Source of the DNA: Roseitranquillus sp963749675
GTDB taxonomy: Bacteria > Pseudomonadota > Alphaproteobacteria > Rhodobacterales > Rhodobacteraceae
Reading direction: 5' to 3'
NCBI GenBank assembly: GCA_963749675.1
Contig: CAVVNT010000008.1
Span: forward strand, 186,001 to 250,000
DNA length: 64,000 nt
The position numbers were made by a program, and so were the translations under genes. Shown here one piece after another: positions 54,247-63,255 of the stretch. The notes below the pieces were generated by a model. The model was given only the letters and a program-made list of their open reading frames with translations. It did no database searches and had not been told where the DNA came from. Position 1 is the first letter of the stretch, and each line of letters starts with the position of its first letter.

Positions 54247-55530
54247 TCAGGTACCGTCCTTCAGGATCCTGGCGACGGTCGCGCCCGAGACATCGCCCGG
54301 TTGGCGTCCCCAGCGCTCCCGCAGATAGTTGGTCAGCGCCGCGACCTCCGCCGTCGTCATTCGGTCGGCGAAGCCCGGCATCTCTTGCATCCGTTCCCCG
54401 TGGGCGAGGCTTCGCGCCGGGATCCCCTCTGCGATGATGCGCACCAGATTGCGCGGATCTTCCAGCATCGCGGTGGTGTTCGTGTCCATCGGAACCGAGC
54501 CATGGGGCCGACCCTCGCCGTTCGTGCCGTGGCAGCCGGCGCAAAGGCCAAGGTAGAGCGCCCCACCCAGATGACCGGGAAGGGAACCCGCGGAAGCCGG
54601 GGCCGGTTCGGGCGCATCGGCTCCGTCCATGAGGTAGGTTATCATTGCGGCGAGATCGTCGTCCGACAGGTAGCGGCTCGAATGCTCGAGGACGGGATAC
54701 ATGTTGAAGGTCATGACCCCCTGAGGCGAGAGCCCAGTGCGCAGGAACGCGGCAAGGTCCTCACGGGTGAAGCCACGGGCCGCAAGGGAAGACGCAGTTA
54801 TGTCCGGGGCGGTGGCGCCCTCGATGACGCCCCCCTGGAGGTGCTCGTCCGTCTTGGCGTAGGCGAGGTTTCGCGGCGTGTGGCATTCGCCGCAATGACC
54901 GAGCACGTCCACGAGGTAGCGGCCGCGGCGCCATTCGTCGGATTCCGCGGGCGCGTCCGGCAGGGACCTGGCCTCGGGCAGGAAGAGGAAATTCCAGAAC
55001 GCGATCGCCGGCCGGATGTTGAACGGAAACGGCACCGCGGGGGTCCGGTTCGGCAGATCGACGGGGCGCTGCGCCATCAGCCAGACCCAGAGGGCATCAA
55101 CGTCGGCGCGATCGACCGCGTGGTAAGACGGATACGGCATTGCGGGGTACAGATGCTTCCCGCCGCGTGCGATGCCCCTCACCATCGCCGAGTAGAGGTC
55201 GTCGGCGGTCCAGTCGGCGATGCCATGGTCTGCCGAAGGCGTGATGTTGGTGCTGTAGATGCGGCCCAACGGGGTTTCGAGCGGCAGTCCGCCAGCCAGA
55301 GCGGGACCATCCTCGGCCGTGTGGCAGGCCGCGCAGTCGGCGGCGCGCGCGACTACCTCGCCCTGCGCCTCGAGCACCTCGCGCCCGGGGGTGTCGAGCG
55401 CGGCGAAATCGACCGTCGCCGGGGGCGTCGGTCCGGGTCCTGGAAGGAACTGATATACCACCACCGCGCCGAGCCCCACCACCACGCCCACCACGACAAG
55501 CCCGACGATCCAGCGCAGCAGGATGATCAT
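54247..55530 (-). CDS. Membrane-anchored tri-heme cytochrome c subunit of a dehydrogenase
   Basis: A 427-residue protein with one N-terminal transmembrane segment (WIVGLVVVGVVVGLGAVVVY). Three heme motifs: CAACH (66-70), CGECH and CAGCH, as in the cytochrome subunits of membrane alcohol/aldehyde dehydrogenases. Nearby family motifs are IADWTADDLYSAMVRGIA, MPYPSYHAVDRADVDALWVW and MITYLMDGADAPEPA. It accepts electrons from the Fe-S subunit and passes them to the quinone pool or oxidase. It overlaps the Fe-S gene by 4 bp (ATGA). Intact. Confidence 0.9.
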   Translation of the reverse strand: MIILLRWIVGLVVVGVVVGLGAVVVYQFLPGPGPTPPATVDFAALDTPGREVLEAQGEVVARAADCAACHTAEDGPALAGGLPLETPLGRIYSTNITPSADHGIADWTADDLYSAMVRGIARGGKHLYPAMPYPSYHAVDRADVDALWVWLMAQRPVDLPNRTPAVPFPFNIRPAIAFWNFLFLPEARSLPDAPAESDEWRRGRYLVDVLGHCGECHTPRNLAYAKTDEHLQGGVIEGATAPDITASSLAARGFTREDLAAFLRTGLSPQGVMTFNMYPVLEHSSRYLSDDDLAAMITYLMDGADAPEPAPASAGSLPGHLGGALYLGLCAGCHGTNGEGRPHGSVPMDTNTTAMLEDPRNLVRIIAEGIPARSLAHGERMQEMPGFADRMTTAEVAALTNYLRERWGRQPGDVSGATVARILKDGT

Positions 55531-56072
55531 GACGGCTCTCCGACGACCGTAAGGCCAGGCGTGTTGAGGATCAGGTCGCGCAGCGCCGACAGATAGCGCA
55601 CGTAGCCGGTGCAGCGGCAGATGTTGCCGTTCATGGCCTCCAGCACTGCGTCCTCGACCCGATCGCGGCTAACCGGTGCCCGTTCCAGCCGCTCGACGAG
55701 CGCGGTCCCGGCGTTCACGAAACCGGGCGTGCAGTAGCTGCACTGGAACGAGAAGTGGTCGAGAAAGGCCTGCTGAACCGGCGACAGCGCGGTCACTTCG
55801 CCGTCGGCGCCGCGGGTTGCATGTCCCTCGACAGTTCGGACGCGGCGGCCATTGAACCAGATGGCGCCCGTGACGCAGGCAAGCGCCGTCATCGGCCCGT
55901 CCTCGCCGTCGACCAGAATTGTGCAGGCGCGGCAGGCGCCCTGACCACAGGCAAACCGGGTCCCTGTGAGGTTGAGGTACTCCTGAAGGAACTCCAGCAT
56001 CATCAGATCGTCGGGAATGGCGATCGGGCCGACGGCTGCGCCGTTTACGGTCATGCTGACGGATACGGTCAT
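55527..56072 (-). CDS. [2Fe-2S] subunit of molybdenum hydroxylase
   Basis: A 181-residue protein of the xanthine-oxidase family. The N-terminal plant-type ferredoxin cluster is in RFACGQGACRACTILVDG. The second all-helical cluster is in FQCSYCTPGFVNAG and NGNICRCTGYVRYLSAL. All eight Cys are present. It sits between the large subunit (4-bp overlap) and the cytochrome subunit genes. It transfers electrons from the Mo centre to the cytochrome. No FAD subunit is present, as in isoquinoline/aldehyde oxidoreductases of this type. Confidence 0.93.
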   Translation of the reverse strand: MTVSVSMTVNGAAVGPIAIPDDLMMLEFLQEYLNLTGTRFACGQGACRACTILVDGEDGPMTALACVTGAIWFNGRRVRTVEGHATRGADGEVTALSPVQQAFLDHFSFQCSYCTPGFVNAGTALVERLERAPVSRDRVEDAVLEAMNGNICRCTGYVRYLSALRDLILNTPGLTVVGEPS

Positions 56073-58885
56073 GCAAGCGCCTCCAGAATGCGCTCCGGGC
56101 TCAGCGGGAGCTCGTAGAACCGGTGACCGGTTGCATGATGCACGGCGCAGGCCGTTGCCGCGACCACCGGGATCATCACGACTTCTGCAATCCCCTTGGG
56201 GGGATCGGTATCGGACAGCGGAGGCAAGACCCGCTCCCGCTGAGACCAGACCGCGACATCCGCCGCCCGCGGCAGGCGGTAGCGGTTGAAGTTCCAGGTG
56301 CCATTGCCCGGACCATCCTCGTAGAGCGGAAGATCTTCGTAGAGAGCGTGGCCGACGCCCATCGCCGTGCCGCCCTGGATCTGGCCCGACACCAGCTCCG
56401 GGACGATCATCTTGCCGCATTCCAGCCAGGATTTGTGCGACAAGACCCTAGCTTCGCCGTTGCCGGTGTTCACCGCCACTTCGACGAGGGCGGCCGCGGG
56501 CGCGTAGTAGACGACAGAGGCGTTGTTGCGCTGCACCGGCGGATAGGTCACCGATTTGCGCGGCCGGAACGCGTATCCGGCATCGGTCATTCGCGCCGTC
56601 TTCGCGGCCGGCGCCCCCTCGCCCCACTTGACCGAGAGGGCGTCGATCGCTCCGCTGACCGGCTGGCCGTCGACCTCGAACTCGGCGGTCGCCCAGGCCC
56701 AGCGGTTGAACGTGTGCACCGTCACCCCGGTCACCAGGCCAAGCTCGTGCGCCCGTGCGGCCAGACGCTCCAGCGAAAGCGGCTCCAGTCCGGAGGCGGA
56801 CAGCAGACCGTCCCGCCATTCGGCGTGCTCGCGCCGCACCGTCAGCGGGCCCGCCTGGCCGCCACCGATCCCTTCGCGCCAGATCGACAGCGCGGCGTCC
56901 CAGAGCCCGAGCTCGAACACCAGTCTCGCGGCCTCGCGGGTCGCGTGTGAGAAATAGTACGCCGAGTTCGAGGCCGAGCGTGGGGACGTGATGCGCGGCA
57001 CCCAATGCGGGTCTACTGCGTTCCTGTCCTCGTCGTCCTGGCTAGTGGTGTAGGGTTCGTCGGTCGAGTTGAGCGGCAGGCTCGGCCAGTCGACGACGGC
57101 GAAATCGACGGTGTCAGCGGGGCGGCCAAGGTGTTTGGCGGGCACCAGCATCTGCGCGGTGGTCGAACCGCACCCGATCTCCGAAGCGACATGCCGCATG
57201 TGGATGTGCCCGTCGGGGCGCAGCTCGATCTGCACCAGTGCCGCCTCGGCCCCGGTGCCGTAGTCCTTCTGCACGCAGGCGAACCCGACTCCATAGAGTA
57301 CGCCCGGGTTGGCCGCCTCGTACTCGGCCTTCCGGGCGTCGCGCTGCGTCCAGATTGGATCTTGCGCAGCCTCGGCAAGTATCTCGTCGGCCCTCAACAT
57401 GCCGGCGGGTATCGCGCCCTGGGTGTTCTTCATACCGGACTTCAGCACGTTGCGCCGTCGCAGCTCGATGGCGTCGATGCCCAGATCCTGCGCGATCTCG
57501 TCGACCATCATCTCGGTTGCTGTCATCGACTGGAGCGTGCCGTAGCCGCGCATGGATCCGGCCGTCACCGCGCGCGAGGCTTTGACCGTGACCGCCAGAT
57601 CGCTGTTCGGAAAATAGTAGACCGACTGCATCGCCGTGGCTGCGACGGTGCCGACCGAAGGGCTGAAGTTCATGTGGCCGCCGCCGTCGCCGACCAAGTC
57701 GGCGGTCAATGCCGTGAATTGCCCGGTGGCCTCGTCCAGCGCGATCGTCGCCTCGATATCGAAGGAGTGCCGCTTGAGCGCGGTCTGGAAGTGCTCATAG
57801 CGGTCGAGCGCGAGGCGGACCGGATTCCCCTCGCCGTAAAGGGCCGCCATCGCGACGTAGTAGGGATGCGCTTGGTGCTCTTTCTGGCCGTAGCCGACCG
57901 TGTAGCCCGGATAGAAGGACAGTGAGGCGAAAGGAAATCGGCTCGCCTTCGCCATATCGGCGATGTGGCCGGCGCTGGTGTAAGGGGACTGCGTGGCGGT
58001 GACCACATGCAGGGTGCCGCTATCGGCATCGAACCAGGCGTTGCCATTGTCGGGTTCCATCGCCGCGGGGTCCACGGACTGAGAGAAGAACCTGCGCCGC
58101 CATATCCGCCATCCCTCCGGAGCGGCGTCGAGCTTCTGACGCAAGGCGCGTGAGTGATGCATCGCCTGAGCGAAGGCATCGCCGTCCTGGTCTGCCGTAG
58201 GCCAGTGTACCCCTTCCGTGTCGAGATCAGGAAAGACGATGGTGCTCTTCAGCGGCGAGTAAACATCCTCGGCATCGGGCGTCGCGCCGCCGATCCGGAC
58301 GAAGCGCGCCGCCCCGTAAGGCGTCCGCGCAGGCTCCGCTGCCTTTGCTCCGTAGCGGATCACGTCCTGATTGAACTGCAGCCTGCGCTTGGCCAGTCTG
58401 AAACGCGGGTAGTCATGGAAGATCGCCAGGGCGACGGGCTGGCCCAGAATCACCGGTGCCTCGCCCTCAGCGAGCAGAAATGGACCGTAGAAGTCAAACT
58501 CCACCATTGCCACGCCGTCGCGCGCGAGATCGGCGGCCGTCACCAGCACGTCTGGGCGTAGATCGGGCCCCAGCACAGACAAGTCGAGACCATCGAAGAC
58601 GCGATCGGTCCGGCTAGTGCGGACCAGCAGCGCGTGGGACTGCCGCTCGGGCCACCTTGGCATGTCGCGCGCCCGGACATCCATGGCGAATACCTTTTCG
58701 CCCGTCACTTTGGTGATGCCGTCGCGCCGGAACCGCACCCGGCCACCGCTGATCCAGTTGGGCGGCTGACCGACGGTGCCGACCTGCATGTCGGCAAGGA
58801 CCGCGCTGAGCGGAACCACGGAGATGGCGACCCCCGATGCGACTGACCCAAGAAACCCGCGCCGTGATATTCCAACAGTCCGCAT
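56069..58885 (-). CDS. Molybdopterin-dependent aldehyde/isoquinoline oxidoreductase large subunit
   Basis: A 938-residue molybdenum hydroxylase. A Tat signal (SRRGFLGSVASGVAIS) directs export of the folded complex. Family segments: KVFAMDVRARDMPRWPERQS, MRGYGTLQSMTATEMMVDEI, EIGCGSTTAQMLVPAKHLGR, and GGTAMGVGHALYEDLPLY near the C-terminus, where the catalytic Glu lies. Substrates in the family include aldehydes, isoquinoline and nicotinate; this one is unknown. The three-gene order large-FeS-cytochrome matches periplasmic aldehyde dehydrogenases. No XdhC-like chaperone gene is adjacent. Intact. Confidence 0.9.
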   Translation of the reverse strand: MRTVGISRRGFLGSVASGVAISVVPLSAVLADMQVGTVGQPPNWISGGRVRFRRDGITKVTGEKVFAMDVRARDMPRWPERQSHALLVRTSRTDRVFDGLDLSVLGPDLRPDVLVTAADLARDGVAMVEFDFYGPFLLAEGEAPVILGQPVALAIFHDYPRFRLAKRRLQFNQDVIRYGAKAAEPARTPYGAARFVRIGGATPDAEDVYSPLKSTIVFPDLDTEGVHWPTADQDGDAFAQAMHHSRALRQKLDAAPEGWRIWRRRFFSQSVDPAAMEPDNGNAWFDADSGTLHVVTATQSPYTSAGHIADMAKASRFPFASLSFYPGYTVGYGQKEHQAHPYYVAMAALYGEGNPVRLALDRYEHFQTALKRHSFDIEATIALDEATGQFTALTADLVGDGGGHMNFSPSVGTVAATAMQSVYYFPNSDLAVTVKASRAVTAGSMRGYGTLQSMTATEMMVDEIAQDLGIDAIELRRRNVLKSGMKNTQGAIPAGMLRADEILAEAAQDPIWTQRDARKAEYEAANPGVLYGVGFACVQKDYGTGAEAALVQIELRPDGHIHMRHVASEIGCGSTTAQMLVPAKHLGRPADTVDFAVVDWPSLPLNSTDEPYTTSQDDEDRNAVDPHWVPRITSPRSASNSAYYFSHATREAARLVFELGLWDAALSIWREGIGGGQAGPLTVRREHAEWRDGLLSASGLEPLSLERLAARAHELGLVTGVTVHTFNRWAWATAEFEVDGQPVSGAIDALSVKWGEGAPAAKTARMTDAGYAFRPRKSVTYPPVQRNNASVVYYAPAAALVEVAVNTGNGEARVLSHKSWLECGKMIVPELVSGQIQGGTAMGVGHALYEDLPLYEDGPGNGTWNFNRYRLPRAADVAVWSQRERVLPPLSDTDPPKGIAEVVMIPVVAATACAVHHATGHRFYELPLSPERILEALA

Positions 58886-59373
58886 GTTTCCCCCTTGGAC
58901 GGGCGATCCGTGCCGCAGGCACCGCCGCCTTCACTATGACCCCATGCGTTAGCTCCTGAAAAGGGATGGACGCCAATCTCTCCTGTGAACTCAACTGGTG
59001 AAGCGGCAGACGCGATCTTGGGTGATCAGCGTCGGCACCTCGGACCGGAGCGGCGATCCGCAGATAGCCGCAAGTCGGCACCAAGGAATCCGCCGGTCTC
59101 TTGCCACGATTGCGTCCACGAGCGTCGCCGTCGCCGACATCGCCGCGCCGTGAGCTGACCTGACAATCCGCGCCTTCGATGCGCCGTGGAGCCACAGGCG
59201 GCCGGGACCGGCCTCGAGGATCGCTTGCATGGCACCATCATCGTAGGAAGCGCGCCGTGCGTTGCGGGCGCGGGCGACGCGGGGCTGATCGGTCGTGGCG
59301 CGGCTCCTTTCTCTGGCAGGCGAGGGCGTCTTGATGCGCTTTGCGGCAGTCAAGACTTTAGGGTCAGCAAGCG
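58886..59373. other. Upstream region of the molybdenum dehydrogenase operon
   Basis: No gene is supported. It should hold the promoter of the operon near 58890-58960, and a segment of GC-rich chance frames (minus strand, 58991-59395) that I cannot assign. Confidence 0.35.
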
Positions 59374-59510
59374 GTGCTGTTCCTGCACAGGGCACGCAAC
59401 CTGGTCGTCCGTCAGAGCACCCAGGTCATCAACATGCTGCGGGCCTTGCTTGCCGAGTTCGGGATCATCGTGGTCCGCGGCGTCGGCCACGTCATCAAGT
59501 TCGGGCCTTT
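59374..59510 (+). pseudogene. IS110-family transposase, internal fragment
   Basis: FLHRARNLVVRQSTQVINML followed by RALLAEFGIIVVRGVGHVI is the end of the N-terminal DEDD domain of IS110 transposases. Sequence before and after is not IS110-like. It lies 204 bp from the right IS5 copy, while the C-terminal half of an IS110 transposase lies beside the left copy. Confidence 0.65.
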
Positions 59511-59554
59511 CGCTGCGGCGGCACCATCCACCCTGCATCTGCGAGTCCTCTCGC

Positions 59555-59609
59555 AGAAAGGGCGGATTGCGGACATTTTCCGCAGTCGCTCGCGGTCACC
59601 GCCCTTTCT
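59555..59609. repeat. Inverted repeat with nested hairpin
   Basis: AGAAAGGGCGG at 59555-59565 is perfectly complementary to 59599-59609. A smaller GCGGA/TCCGC stem lies inside the loop. This could be a terminator-like or REP-like element in otherwise non-coding DNA between the IS110 fragment and the IS5 copy. Confidence 0.4.
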
Positions 59610-59714
59610 TCGAACCGGCCGTTCATCTGCGCCGTCAGCGCCCCTCCTTCGCGACCGTCCGAGTGACCCGATCGCGGATCTTTGCGCCGCTCCGATGACG
59701 AGCCGAGATCTTTA

Positions 59715-61004
59715 GGGCGCCTCGAAAAATGGTCCCGACCGTGGCGCTGCGGTATGTCTGTCGGGATGATGCGACACTGAGGGTGTGACGATGGCGCAGA
59801 TGGGGTTCTTCGATCTTACAGACCGTTACGCGAGCCTGGACGCGAAGAAGGACCCGCTGGTCGAGATCGACGCCGTTGTGCCGTGGGAGGAGTTTCGCCC
59901 GACCCTTGAGCGGGTCTGGCGCAAGCCAGCTGCGGCGCGCAAGTCCCGGGCGGGGCGCAAGCCGATGGACGCGGTGCTGATGTTCAAGACGCTGGTGCTG
60001 AGCGCGCTCTACAACCTGTCCGACGACCAGATCGAGTATCAGGTCCGCGACCGGCTGTCGTTCATGCAATTCCTCGGCCTCGGCCTCGAAGACCGGGTGC
60101 CGGACGCCAAGACGGTATGGCTCTATCGCGAGGCACTGGCGCAGGCGGGCAAGGTGGAGGAGCTGTTCAGCCAGTTCGACGGCTATCTGGCGCGGCAGGG
60201 CTACATCGCGCGCGGCGGTCAAATCCTGGATGCGTCCATCGTGCCGGTGCCGCGCAACCACAACACGCGGGACGAGAACGCGGCAATCAAGAACGGCGAG
60301 GTGCCCGAGGACTGGGCGGACAAGCCCGCGAAGCGCGCGCAAAAGGACCTGGACGCGCGCTGGACGAAAAAGCACGGCAAGAACCATTACGGCTACAAGA
60401 ATCACGTCAACGTGGATCGTAGGCACAAGCTGGTGCGGCGCTATCACGTCAGCGATGCCGCGCGGCATGACAGCCAGGCGGTGGATCATCTGCTGATGCA
60501 GGGTAACACCGGCTCCGGCGTGTGGGCGGATGCGGCCTATCGGTCCGAGGAGATGGAGGCAAAGCTGCGCGCCCGGAGGCTGAAAAGCCACATCCACCGC
60601 AAGGGCAAGCGGGGCAAGCCGCTGACCGAACAGGCCAAGGGCAGCAACCGGACCAGATCCGGCATCCGGGTCCGCGTCGAGCACGTCTTCGGCGCGCAGG
60701 CCAACGATATGGGCGGGACCTTGGTCCGGACCATCGGCTTGGTTCGAGCGACGGCCAAGATCGGGATGAAGAACCTCGCCTACAACATGCGCCGCCTCGG
60801 CCAGCTGCGCCGTCTCAACCCGTGCCCGGCGTGAGCATCACGCGAACAAAAAAGATCAGGCCGCGAGGCAGAAAAATCCGAGCGTGAAGGCCGCAGCGCC
60901 ACGCCCATCCGGACGCAGCAAAGCGACAGCCGACGCTCGTCCTCCTGCTTCAGACCACGCGCGCCGCCGAGGGGGCACGAGAACGGTAGAAAATCGAGGT
61001 GCCC
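59715..61004 (+). mobile_element. IS5-family element, right copy (1290 bp)
   Basis: Same length and ends as 615-1904, in the opposite orientation. Flanked by TTTA on both sides (59711-59714 and 61005-61008), an intact target duplication, so this copy marks a simple insertion. The two copies bound 57.8 kb. Confidence 0.93.
59791..60834 (+). CDS. IS5-family transposase (right copy)
   Basis: 347 residues, intact. It differs from the left copy at three residues that I can see (Gln for Arg in SFMQFLGLG, Gln for Arg in LLMQGNTG, Arg for Lys in NRTRSGIRV). The DDE residues are in QILDASIVPVP, VWADAAYRSEEM and VRVEHVFGAQ. Start ATG chosen by the GAGGG seven bases upstream. Confidence 0.93.
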   Translation: MAQMGFFDLTDRYASLDAKKDPLVEIDAVVPWEEFRPTLERVWRKPAAARKSRAGRKPMDAVLMFKTLVLSALYNLSDDQIEYQVRDRLSFMQFLGLGLEDRVPDAKTVWLYREALAQAGKVEELFSQFDGYLARQGYIARGGQILDASIVPVPRNHNTRDENAAIKNGEVPEDWADKPAKRAQKDLDARWTKKHGKNHYGYKNHVNVDRRHKLVRRYHVSDAARHDSQAVDHLLMQGNTGSGVWADAAYRSEEMEAKLRARRLKSHIHRKGKRGKPLTEQAKGSNRTRSGIRVRVEHVFGAQANDMGGTLVRTIGLVRATAKIGMKNLAYNMRRLGQLRRLNPCPA

Positions 61005-61174
61005 TTTAGATGTGCCGTCTGTGGGCGGTGGTCGCGCTACGAAGTCAGCCGGGACAGCACCGGACTCGACGCCGATATCCATAGTGGCGGTCATCCTGGG
61101 CTCGATCAGTTAGTCGAGCGCGGTGCAACCCCCGCTTCTTTCTTGCGACCTAGCGTCCGCGTCGCGGGGGGAAG

Positions 61175-61330
61175 GTGATCCGGCCGCGTCTGACCTCGCT
61201 GGTTGCCGGAACAGGGGCGCGCGCCATCGGCGGCGTCTGTGCGGTCCTGGCTCTCACGCTACCGCCGCTGGAGTGCGTGCCCTTCGCCGCAACCGGCAGC
61301 GCGGTGGTCCTGCTGCCCTCGGCAAGCTGA
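61175..61330 (+). pseudogene. ExoD-like exopolysaccharide protein, fragment
   Basis: 51 codons from a GTG: RPRLTSLVAGTGARAIGGVC, then LALTLPPLECVPFAATGSA. The PPLE-VPFA pattern is typical of the membrane C-terminus of ExoD family proteins. Both the N-terminal bulk and the last segment are missing. The IS5 copy lies 170 bp upstream. Confidence 0.45.
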
Positions 61331-61333
61331 TGC

Positions 61334-62124
61334 TCAGTGGAGGCGGGCCACGATCCGCGAAACCACCGCGAGCGAGTCGGACGCTCCGTTGGCTTCGCCC
61401 CTTTTAAAGTCGCCCTCGATGGTCCCCATCTGGTTCGTCACATGGGCGAGGCAGATGACGGCCCGGCCCCGCGCTTGCGCGAAGGCATAGTGTCCGGCCG
61501 CCTCCATTTCGACCGCGAGAATTCCGCGCGCCCGCCCCGCCGCGATCGCGGTTTCGGTTTCACGGAACGGCGCATCGGTCGTCCAGCTTGCGCCGGTGAG
61601 CATGCGAGGACCGTCGCCAAATGCGCCGTCCAGCCAGGTGAGGAGCGGCTCGGGCGCAACGCTCCAGTCGGAGGGCGGAAGGTAGTGGTAGCTCGTGCCC
61701 TCGTCGCGCAGCGCGCGGTCGATCAGGATGAAATACGGCGGTGTCCCCTGCGATTTGATCTGTCCCGACGAGGTGAGGCTGACAAGCAATTCGCAGCCCG
61801 AAGCGAACATCTCCTCGACCACGAGCACGGCGAAGGAGGCGCCGACGGCGCAGCCGACCACGCCGATCTCGTGACCGCCCAGATCGAACACCCACATCCC
61901 GGTGTGGTAGCAGACCCAGCCCTCGTGCCGGCGCGCGCGGCCCTCGGCGCGGAGCTGGCGCACGATGTCGCCGTCAGGGTCGAGCAGGCACACCTTCGGC
62001 ACCGCGACGGCATTGGCGCCCTTCTGGCGGCCTCGCGCAGCAGACTCTCCGGTGTGAAGGCCGACGGCTCGTCGGCAAGCTTGTGTGCAAGGATCGGCGG
62101 CGAGTGGCCACGGCGGGCGCTCAT
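61334..62124 (-). pseudogene. Purine/uridine phosphorylase-fold nucleosidase, frameshifted
   Basis: The N-terminus (MSARRGHSPPILAHKLADEP, FTPESLLREAARR) is in one frame. A frameshift near 62010 leads to VCLLDPDGDIVRQLRAEG, GVVGCAVGASFAVLVVEEMF, ILAVEMEAAGHYAFAQARG (the catalytic EMEA) and CLAHVTNQMGTIEGD. Restored length is ~262 residues, a PNP_UDP-family nucleosidase or phosphorylase. Its start overlaps the stop of the upstream methyltransferase (ATGA). One indel from intact. Confidence 0.75.
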
Positions 62125-62845
62125 GGAAACTCCGTTTCGGCTCGGAACTCGAGTGGTTTCGTCGCGCTCAGGACCAGAAAGGCCGCGCCAACCGAGGTCC
62201 AGCGCCCGATCCATGGGTCGATCGGGGCCATGGTTCTTGCGGCAAGCCCGAGCGGCGGGTAGAAGACGGTCCCGGCTACGGCGGAGTCCTTCAGCCTCGC
62301 CAGACCGGCCAGCGCGAGCAAACGGTCGAGGCTCCGGAAATGAGGTCCGAGTCGAGCCACCCCTTGATGCGCCGCTGCACGGTCCAGAGGTTCCATCGTC
62401 CCAGTTCCCCAAGGGTCAGCCGGCCGCCGGGCTTGAGCACGCGAACCATCTCCCGGATCGAGCGGCTCGGATCATCCACGAAGCAGAGCATGACCATCGA
62501 GACGACGCGGTCGAACTGTTCCACGAGGAACGGAAGATGGCCGGCACCGCCTTCGATCAGATCCATCCTGACGCCGACGGCGTCCGCACGCTGACGTGCG
62601 GCGGCGATCATCACGGCCGAAGCATCAAGGCCGGTGACCTTTGCGCCGTCCTTCGCGAGACGCGTGGCCAATATCCCGTCGCCACATCCCACGTCCAGGA
62701 CGCGCAGGCCGCGTGGCGGGCCGATCCGGTCCAGCAGGAGACGTTCCTCGAGATCGTCCGTGATCCGGCCGAGCGCGCTCCGGCGCCACTCGGCGTAGGC
62801 CTCCGGGAAGGCTTCGAGCGACCGATCGGCATTGCGAAGATTCAC
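62121..62845 (-). pseudogene. Class I SAM methyltransferase, C-terminal frameshift
   Basis: Starts at GTG (62845) with a weak ribosome site: VNLRNADRSLEAFPEAYAEW, motif I RVLDVGCGDGILATRLAK, DRVVSMVMLCFVDDPSRSIR, then RVLKPGGRLTLGELGRWNLW. A frameshift near 62345 sends the last ~75 residues (FRSLDRLLALAGLARL to SATKPLEFRAETEFP) into the next frame. The methyltransferase core is complete before the lesion. It overlaps the nucleosidase gene by 4 bp. Confidence 0.75.
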
Positions 62846-62864
62846 CAACGCGTCTTCGCCTTCC

Positions 62865-63216
62865 TCAGCTTGTCGCCTGACGGAGCGCCGCGACAACGTG
62901 GTCGATCTCTTCCGTCGTCGTGGTCCGACCGAGGCTGAACCGGATCGCGCCCATGCCGACCTCCGGCGCGACGCCCATCGCCGCCAGAACCGGAGACAGC
63001 TCGACTCGCCCCGAATGGCAGGCGGACCCGGTCGAGGCCGCGACCTCCGGCACGGTGGCGAGGATCTCCGCGCCCCCGCGTCCGACGAAGGATACTTTGA
63101 GCGTATTGGGCAGGCGGCGCTCGGGATGGCCGTTGAGAACGACGCGGTCGCCGAAAGCATCCTTGAGAGCGGCGAAGAAGCGGTCTCTCAGGTCTTGGAC
63201 CGGCGATGTCACGTTA
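62865..63216 (-). pseudogene. Cysteine desulfurase (NifS-like), C-terminal fragment
   Basis: About 115 residues: VVLNGHPERRLPNTLKVSF, VAASTGSACHSGRVELS (catalytic Cys loop) and MGAIRFSLGRTTTTEEIDHV. The PLP-binding half with the lysine is missing. The fragment is cut at about 63216 near the broken IS6 transposase on the same strand. Non-functional. Confidence 0.7.
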
Positions 63217-63255
63217 ACTGACCGCGGGCGTGGAATGCGCTGATCTCCACGAGCG

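Noticed and set aside
785..60834. The whole region as an active composite transposon
   Set aside because: The left copy has no target duplication matching the right one, the span is 58 kb and other IS elements interrupt it. An IS pair alone does not show mobility as a unit.
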